From assembly GCA_019454915.1 (NCBI GenBank), contig JACFNM010000235.1, positions 1-6,533 on the forward strand: DNA of 6,533 nt, written 5' to 3'. Numbering within the stretch: position 1 is the stretch's first letter; each line of letters starts with the position of its first letter. The stretch comes from Chitinophagaceae bacterium (GTDB taxonomy: Bacteria; Bacteroidota; Bacteroidia; Chitinophagales; Chitinophagaceae). The notes beneath the pieces were generated by a model. It saw only the letters and a list, made by a program, of their open reading frames with translations, was not told the DNA's origin and made no database searches. This document shows, piece by piece, positions 1 through 6,533 of the stretch. The translations under genes and the position numbers were made by a program.

Positions 1-2843
1 GTTCAGGACCTATTGTTATTGGACAAGCCTGTGAATTTGACTATTCCGGTACCCAGGCGATCCGCAGCCTGCGTGAGGAGGGGGTGAAGGTTATATTAAT
101 TAACAGCAACCCTGCTACGATTATGACCGACCCGATCATGGCAGACAAAGTATACCTGCTGCCGCTGACGGTGGAGAGTATTGAGAGAATATTAGAAGAA
201 AACAAAATAGACGCTGTATTGCCCACTATGGGAGGGCAAACAGCATTGAACCTCGCAAAAGAGGTCAATGACCTGGGGATATGGGAAAATTATAATGTCC
301 GGCTAATTGGCGTAGATATTAAAGCCATAGACAAAGCAGAAGACCGGGAGCTTTTCCGTGAATGGATGATCAACCTGGGCGTTCCTGTGGCGCCGGCAAG
401 AATAGCCAACTCTTTTTTAGAAGGCAAGGAGGTAGCTCAGCAAATAGGCTTCCCGCTGGTCATTCGTCCTTCCTATACACTCGGCGGAACCGGAGGCGGC
501 TTTGTGCACAATAAAGAAGAGTTAGATGAGGCGCTTGAGAGAGGACTGTCCGCCTCGCCTATTCATGAGGTATTGGTGGAGAAAGCGGTACTGGGATGGA
601 AAGAGTTTGAATTGGAACTCCTTCGCGATAATGCGGATAATGTTGCCATCATCTGCACGGTGGAGAACTTTGACCCCATGGGAATTCATACGGGAGATTC
701 CATCACCGTAGCTCCCGCGATGACATTAAGTGATACGGCTTTCCAACTGATGCGGAATACCTCCATTAAAATGATGCGGGACCTGGGAAATTTTTCCGGC
801 GGTTGTAATATCCAGTTTGCGCTCAATCCGGAAACAGAAGAGATTATTTCTATAGAAATTAATCCGCGGGTAAGTCGTTCTTCGGCACTGGCGTCTAAAG
901 CAACGGGTTATCCTATTGCCAAGATTGCCGCTAAGCTGGCCATCGGATACAACCTGGATGAACTGAAGAACCAGATCACGCACTCCACGTCCGCCTATTT
1001 CGAACCGACATTGGATTATGTGATTGTAAAAATGCCCCGCTGGAATTTTGACAAATTCAAAGGAGCTAACGACACCCTGGGATTGCAGATGAAATCGGTA
1101 GGAGAGGTAATGGCTATCGGGCGCAGCTTCACCGAGGCAATCCAGAAAGCCTGTCAGAGCCTGGAGAATGAAGCTGTGGGACTGGGTTATTACGGTAAGA
1201 GTATGATGCGACCCGAGGAAGTGGTAGAGTACCTCAAGACGCCAAAGTGGGACCGGATATTCCGTATCAAAGACGCACTCATGATGGGTGTTAGCGTAAA
1301 AACCATATGTGAGACTACGGGAATTGACCGCTGGTTCATCTATCAAATTCAGGACATCGTAAATATAGAAAAGAAGATAGCCCAGTACAATAACCGCGAA
1401 TTATTGCCGGACGAATTATTGATTGAAGCAAAACGGAACGGCTTTAGTGATGAACAAATTTGCCGGATCATGAAAGACGGCAAAGAAGAAGATATTTTTG
1501 AGCGTCGTAAGAAAATGGGACTGCTGCGGGTGTTCAAAATGGTAGATACATGCGCTGCTGAGTTTGAAGCCGAAACCCCCTATTTCTATTCAAGTTTCGA
1601 GTCGCCGTCTTTTTCTGAAAATAACCATAGTGATATCGTACACAATGAGAGTATCGTACATTCCGCGAAGAAATCCGGCTCAAAAAATAGTAAAGGATCT
1701 GTTATTGTATTGGGATCCGGGCCTAATCGCATCGGGCAGGGTATTGAATTCGACTATTGTTGCGTGCACGGCTTAATGGCTATTAAGGAATGTGGTTACG
1801 AAGCCATCATGGTTAACTGCAATCCGGAAACCGTCTCTACGGATTTTGACGTGGCAGATAAACTCTACTTCGAACCTGTATTCTGGGAACACCTGTGGGA
1901 GATCATCGAATATGAACAGCCGGTAGGTGTTATCGTACAATTGGGAGGGCAGACAGCGCTGAAATTAGCAAAACGATTACATGAAGAAGGCATCCGCATC
2001 ATAGGAACTTCTTTTGACAGTATGGATATTGCGGAAGATCGCGGACGCTTTAGTGATGAGCTGAAGGAATTAGGCATACCTTATCCCAAATACGGTACTG
2101 CTTATAATGCAGATGAAGCCATTGAGATAGCGAGAGAGGTCGGTTATCCGGTACTCGTTCGCCCCAGCTACGTATTGGGCGGACAGAGGATGCGCATCGT
2201 GCTGAATGATGAAGAGCTTGAAAAAGGTGTGTTGAGTTTATTAAAACACCTTCCCGGCAATAAGATTCTGATAGACCAGTTTTTGGACCGGTGCCAGGAA
2301 GCGGAAATTGATGCCATATTTGACGGAGAAACTTTCCACGTGATGGGCGTAATGGAACACATAGAGCCCGCAGGTATCCACAGTGGCGATAGCAATGCGG
2401 TTCTCCCTGCATTTAATCTTAGCCCTTTGGAAGTGACCACCATGGAGACCTATGCTGAGAGAATTGCCAGGGCGCTTAATATCAAAGGACTCATCAATGT
2501 ACAATTCGCCATAAAAGACGGGGTTGTTTATGTTATTGAAGCGAATCCCAGGGCATCCCGTACTACGCCTTTTATTGCAAAGGCCTATCAAATACCCTAT
2601 CTGAACATAGCTACCAAAGTTATGTTAGGCGAGGTTAAACTGAAAGACCTGAAATTTGAAAAGAAGCTGAAAGGATTTGCCATCAAAGAACCGGTATTCA
2701 GTTTCGATAAATTTCCGGGGGTTAATAAAGAATTGGGCCCTGAAATGAAATCTACCGGCGAGGCCATCCGCTTTATTAAAGACCTGCGCGATCCTTATTT
2801 CAGGACTTTGTATAAAGAAAGGAGCATGCACCTGAGTAAGTAA
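1..2843 (+). CDS. carB: Carbamoyl-phosphate synthase large subunit, 5'-truncated by window edge, short form without MGS domain
   Basis: Large subunit of carbamoyl-phosphate synthase. With the CarA glutaminase it makes carbamoyl phosphate from glutamine-derived ammonia, bicarbonate and two ATP for pyrimidine and arginine synthesis in the cytoplasm. The frame is open from base 3 (946 residues seen). The first residues, [16 protein letters not shown], align with about residue 15 of E. coli CarB, so roughly 14 residues and the start codon lie outside; the GTG at 84 is internal. Both ATP-grasp halves are present. The carboxyphosphate half has IRPSYTLGG (Arg155 of the visible chain) and [19 protein letters not shown] (Glu285, Asn287). 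The carbamoyl-phosphate half has [27 protein letters not shown] and IEANPRASR. The chain stops soon after [13 protein letters not shown], so the C-terminal allosteric MGS-like domain of the 1073-residue E. coli protein is absent. From memory, such short CarBs are common in Bacteroidota. The linker between halves (1599-1700) is about 20 residues longer than in E. coli. Convergent with nth. Confidence 0.97.
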   Translation, partial: SGPIVIGQACEFDYSGTQAIRSLREEGVKVILINSNPATIMTDPIMADKVYLLPLTVESIERILEENKIDAVLPTMGGQTALNLAKEVNDLGIWENYNVRLIGVDIKAIDKAEDRELFREWMINLGVPVAPARIANSFLEGKEVAQQIGFPLVIRPSYTLGGTGGGFVHNKEELDEALERGLSASPIHEVLVEKAVLGWKEFELELLRDNADNVAIICTVENFDPMGIHTGDSITVAPAMTLSDTAFQLMRNTSIKMMRDLGNFSGGCNIQFALNPETEEIISIEINPRVSRSSALASKATGYPIAKIAAKLAIGYNLDELKNQITHSTSAYFEPTLDYVIVKMPRWNFDKFKGANDTLGLQMKSVGEVMAIGRSFTEAIQKACQSLENEAVGLGYYGKSMMRPEEVVEYLKTPKWDRIFRIKDALMMGVSVKTICETTGIDRWFIYQIQDIVNIEKKIAQYNNRELLPDELLIEAKRNGFSDEQICRIMKDGKEEDIFERRKKMGLLRVFKMVDTCAAEFEAETPYFYSSFESPSFSENNHSDIVHNESIVHSAKKSGSKNSKGSVIVLGSGPNRIGQGIEFDYCCVHGLMAIKECGYEAIMVNCNPETVSTDFDVADKLYFEPVFWEHLWEIIEYEQPVGVIVQLGGQTALKLAKRLHEEGIRIIGTSFDSMDIAEDRGRFSDELKELGIPYPKYGTAYNADEAIEIAREVGYPVLVRPSYVLGGQRMRIVLNDEELEKGVLSLLKHLPGNKILIDQFLDRCQEAEIDAIFDGETFHVMGVMEHIEPAGIHSGDSNAVLPAFNLSPLEVTTMETYAERIARALNIKGLINVQFAIKDGVVYVIEANPRASRTTPFIAKAYQIPYLNIATKVMLGEVKLKDLKFEKKLKGFAIKEPVFSFDKFPGVNKELGPEMKSTGEAIRFIKDLRDPYFRTLYKERSMHLSK

Positions 2844-2865
2844 ACGCATTCATAGTCCGACCAGC

Positions 2866-2899
2866 GATTTGATTTGGGATTTGATATTTGAGATGTGAG
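2866..2899. repeat. Degenerate ATTTGRK heptamer tandem repeat between carB and nth
   Basis: Four adjacent heptamers can be read on the plus strand from 2872 to 2899: ATTTGGG, ATTTGAT, ATTTGAG and ATGTGAG. A partial unit, ATTTG, precedes them at 2867-2871. The repeat fills most of the 58-bp gap between the convergent carB and nth stop codons and ends three bases before the nth stop codon. It has no self-complementarity, so it does not look like a hairpin terminator. I recall similar ATTTG-rich intergenic repeats in Chitinophagaceae genomes, but that is memory only. Confidence 0.5.
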
Positions 2900-2901
2900 A
2901 C

Positions 2902-3606
2902 TCAGGACCGTGTCACGCGGCTACGATTAGGCTTTGAAGGCATTTCTGATTTGGCTGTAGTCTTGGGAGCCACACACTTGCTGTAGTATTTACAAACCGG
3001 TCGTAAGCCACAAATGTCACATTTAGGATTTCGCGCCACACATATATATCTACCATGCAAAATGAGCCAGTGATGAGCCTTGTAGATTAATTCGGTGGGG
3101 ATATTTTTTACGAGTTGTTTTTCGGCAGCGAGTGGAGTTTTTGCATTTCGTGTCAGCCCGATTCTTGCTGCCACGCGAAAGACGTGAGTGTCAACCGCCA
3201 TATTGGGCTGCTTATCTACAACCGAAGTAATTACGTTAGCCGTTTTTCTGCCTACGCCCGGAAGCTGCATCAATTCGTCCACAGTCAGTGGCACCTCACC
3301 GCCAAATCTCTCCATCAGCATTTTTGCCATGCCAATCAGGTGCTTCGTTTTGTTGCCGGGATAGGATATACTTTTTATACAGGAAAAGAGTTCGTCGTAA
3401 TCTGCCCCCGAGAGTTCAGGTATGCCGGGGTATTTTTCGAACAGCAGCGGCGTAGTCATATTAACCCGCTTATCCGTACACTGCGCGGACAAGATAACCG
3501 CCACTAACAGTTGATAAGGATTATCGTAAATCAGTTCTGTTTCAGCGTTTGGTGCATTTCGTTGAAACCAGTCTAAAGTAAAAGCATATCTTTCCTTCTG
3601 TGTCAT
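2902..3606 (-). CDS. nth: Endonuclease III (bifunctional DNA glycosylase/AP lyase)
   Basis: Base-excision repair enzyme that removes oxidised pyrimidines such as thymine glycol and cleaves the abasic site by beta-elimination. The 234-residue protein has the full family signature: LSAQCTD at 39-45, the helix-hairpin-helix LPGVGRKTA at 115-123 with catalytic Lys121, catalytic Asp139 in VDTHVFRV, and the [4Fe-4S] ligands Cys189, Cys196, Cys199 and Cys205 in the canonical C-X6-C-X2-C-X5-C spacing. The ATG at 3606 puts the N-terminus level with E. coli Nth (211 residues), so this start is preferred. No Shine-Dalgarno sequence is seen. About 29 residues follow the last cluster cysteine; the end is basic and polar (KTTAKSEMPSKPNRSRVTRS), longer than in E. 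coli, and probably flexible. It lies 50 bp downstream of the 77-residue gene and could be co-transcribed with it. The neighbouring genes suggest no special role beyond repair. Confidence 0.97.
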   Translation of the reverse strand: MTQKERYAFTLDWFQRNAPNAETELIYDNPYQLLVAVILSAQCTDKRVNMTTPLLFEKYPGIPELSGADYDELFSCIKSISYPGNKTKHLIGMAKMLMERFGGEVPLTVDELMQLPGVGRKTANVITSVVDKQPNMAVDTHVFRVAARIGLTRNAKTPLAAEKQLVKNIPTELIYKAHHWLILHGRYICVARNPKCDICGLRPVCKYYSKCVAPKTTAKSEMPSKPNRSRVTRS

Positions 3607-3612
3607 TATGTA

Positions 3613-3628
3613 ATAAGCTGATGCTTAT
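3613..3628 (-). promoter_or_regulatory. Small perfect hairpin just upstream of the nth start codon
   Basis: ATAAGC (3613-3618) and GCTTAT (3623-3628) form a 6-bp perfect inverted repeat around a 4-base loop, ending six bases before the nth ATG on the minus strand. No U-run follows, so it is not a standard intrinsic terminator for the upstream small gene. In the nth mRNA leader it could affect ribosome access. A repeat of this size in AT-rich DNA can also arise by chance. Confidence 0.3.
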
Positions 3629-3656
3629 AAAGATATGCCGTAAAATCTAAAGTCCT

Positions 3657-3890
3657 TTAAGGCTGCTCAACTTCTTTACTAACACCGGCATATTGAAGCA
3701 GGGACTGTATAACGGAGGCGCGGGGAGAGCGATGGATTGTATTCAGACCTTCCACGGCGTTTTTCAGAATCTCAAACTTTTCCCGCAGGGCCCAGTCTGA
3801 TTCTAAAGCCAACCGCATTGCTGCACTCTCCTCCGGAGAGGTTTCATTGTATAAATAACGTATCATGTTTTCAGGCGTATAAATATCCAT
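3657..3890 (-). CDS. Small acidic helical protein of unknown function, anti-sigma-N-terminus-like
   Basis: The function is not known. The 77-residue product has no signal peptide, membrane segment or cysteine. Its first 40 residues (YTPENMIRYLYNETSPEE, then a helix with DWALREKFEIL) have the helical, acidic pattern seen at the cytoplasmic N-terminus of anti-sigma factors and zinc-finger-like regulators (RYLxxELSPEExxxxExxLxxDxxLR), but without metal ligands or a downstream membrane domain. I recall similar short proteins of about 70-80 residues annotated as hypothetical in Chitinophagaceae, so it is probably a real lineage-specific gene and not an ORF artefact. The ATG at 3890 fits that conserved N-terminus. 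The gene lies on the minus strand between ftsB and nth, 173 bp after ftsB and 50 bp before nth, and has two dyads in its upstream region. A regulatory role, possibly binding a sigma factor or another protein, is only inference. Confidence 0.75.
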   Translation of the reverse strand: MDIYTPENMIRYLYNETSPEESAAMRLALESDWALREKFEILKNAVEGLNTIHRSPRASVIQSLLQYAGVSKEVEQP

Positions 3891-3902
3891 ATGTCATTCT
3901 TT

Positions 3903-3928
3903 TAGAATTCACAAAAATCTTAATTCTA
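3903..3928 (-). promoter_or_regulatory. Inverted repeat upstream of the 77-residue gene
   Basis: TAGAATT (3903-3909) and AATTCTA (3922-3928) form a 7-bp perfect inverted repeat separated by 12 bases, beginning 12 bases upstream of the ATG of the small gene. On the minus strand the spacer contains GATTTTTG, a near match to the Bacteroidota -7 element TAnnTTTG, but with no good -33 partner. It could be an operator or an mRNA leader hairpin. The stem is almost all A/T, so chance is a real alternative. Confidence 0.3.
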
Positions 3929-3997
3929 CGGTTTTTAGGATATTCAGATAACAATACGGATTAACGGCGTTTTCCAGAGTCAGTCAAGGGGAGGGAA

Positions 3998-4029
3998 TAA
4001 ATATACCCATATTAAACGGGTACTTAAAA
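3998..4029 (-). promoter_or_regulatory. Candidate Bacteroidota-type promoter with a dyad in its spacer, upstream of the 77-residue gene
   Basis: On the minus strand TTTTA (4025-4029) is followed after exactly 19 bases by TATATTTA (3998-4005). These are one mismatch each from the Bacteroidota consensus elements TTTG (-33) and TAnnTTTG (-7). An imperfect 19-bp palindrome, TACCC-N9-GGGTA (4004-4022, seven of nine pairs matching), fills most of the spacer and overlaps the -7 element, where a repressor or activator might bind. The leader to the small gene would be about 100 bases. The AT-rich background makes such matches easy to find, so the call is weak. Confidence 0.3.
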
Positions 4030-4063
4030 GAGATATTGTGGTAATCCAAAAAAGTTTTTAAGA

Positions 4064-4360
4064 TTATTTATCCTCTATAATAAAAATATCCTCCCCCTCT
4101 TTTTTCATCAAATACTTCTCTCTCGCTATCTTTTCCAGCGATGCGGGATTAGCATCCAATTCCCTGAGTTCTTTACGAATTGATTCAATTTGCTTTGAGT
4201 AATAGTCCTTACCCTTTTCCAGTTGCTTCAACTCTTTTGTTCGCTCCACCTGCAGAAAGAGATCATTGTGGTCAAAAAAAATCAGCCAGACGGAAAAAAC
4301 CGCAAGACTAAGCAGATACTTATTCTTTAACCAGGAGGGTATGTGCTGAAGAAATTTCAT
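4064..4360 (-). CDS. ftsB: Septum formation initiator FtsB/DivIC family protein
   Basis: A small bitopic divisome protein of 98 residues. In studied bacteria FtsB/DivIC forms a complex with FtsL and FtsQ/DivIB and helps activate septal peptidoglycan synthesis. Visible features in order: a short basic cytoplasmic N-terminus (MKFLQHIPSWLKNKY), one hydrophobic membrane segment at about 15-29 (LLSLAVFSVWLIFF), a charged heptad-like coiled coil at about 36-70 rich in Glu, Lys and Leu, then the family motif LEKIAREKYLMKKEGEDIFII at 75-95. The length is typical. The ATG at 4360 gives a proper N-in topology. It follows eno by 35 bp on the same strand, an arrangement also known in other phyla (eno-ftsB in Pseudomonas), so it is probably expressed from the eno promoter. 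FtsB and DivIC cannot be told apart from the sequence alone; the symbol is the family name. Confidence 0.92.
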   Translation of the reverse strand: MKFLQHIPSWLKNKYLLSLAVFSVWLIFFDHNDLFLQVERTKELKQLEKGKDYYSKQIESIRKELRELDANPASLEKIAREKYLMKKEGEDIFIIEDK

Positions 4361-4395
4361 GGTAGACCGGGTAATGCCTTTCCGGGCAGTGGCAA

Positions 4396-6533
<2,138 letters not shown>

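Noticed and set aside
84..86. GTG as the carB start codon
   Set aside because: The frame is open upstream to base 3 and encodes the conserved [15 protein letters not shown], so the real start is left of the window.
726..1346. 206-codon open frame on the minus strand inside carB
   Set aside because: It is antisense to conserved CarB coding sequence, has no recognisable domain, and its composition follows from the codon pattern of carB.
2050..2591. Overlapping minus-strand open frames (2050-2412, 2168-2443, 2241-2591) in the carB second half
   Set aside because: They are mutually overlapping shadow frames over the second ATP-grasp domain with no independent support.
3115..3507. 130-codon open frame on the plus strand inside nth
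   Set aside because: It is fully antisense to conserved endonuclease III motifs, including the helix-hairpin-helix, and shows no family resemblance.
4051..4066. Terminator after ftsB from the AAAAAAGTTTTTA stretch
   Set aside because: The A and T runs touch with almost no loop and the stem would be only A-T pairs, so it is not a credible intrinsic terminator.

Overview
The window looks like ordinary chromosomal core DNA from a member of the Bacteroidota, most likely near the Chitinophagaceae/Sphingobacteriia. Four things point there: a gldA-type ABC ATPase, a carbamoyl-phosphate synthase large subunit that ends before the usual C-terminal regulatory domain, start codons without a clear Shine-Dalgarno sequence, and a candidate enolase promoter of the Bacteroidota type (TTTG near -33, TAnnTTTG near -7). 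The placement is inference from gene content; no marker RNA is present.

Layout. The left 2.8 kb is carB on the plus strand, cut at its 5' end by the window edge. It converges on nth (endonuclease III) on the minus strand across about 58 bp that carries a short degenerate heptamer repeat and no visible hairpin terminator. Everything from there to the right edge is on the minus strand. In transcription order (right to left) it runs: gldA (cut by the window edge, Walker A missing), eno, ftsB/divIC, a 77-residue protein of unknown function, nth.

Transcription units. Eno and ftsB are 35 bp apart and probably form one unit driven by a promoter just upstream of eno. A 173-bp gap after ftsB holds two dyad symmetries and a weak candidate promoter, so the 77-residue gene probably starts a second unit, perhaps with nth 50 bp downstream.

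Functions. CarB makes carbamoyl phosphate for pyrimidine and arginine synthesis, Nth repairs oxidised pyrimidines, enolase is glycolytic, FtsB/DivIC is a divisome scaffold, and GldA is an ABC ATPase historically tied to gliding. These are housekeeping roles that share no single pathway. I see no mobile element, CRISPR array, RNA gene, toxin-antitoxin or defence system. The points worth a second look are modest: the short CarB and its enlarged serine/lysine-rich linker, the small anti-sigma-like protein with its dyad-rich upstream region, and the heptamer repeat.
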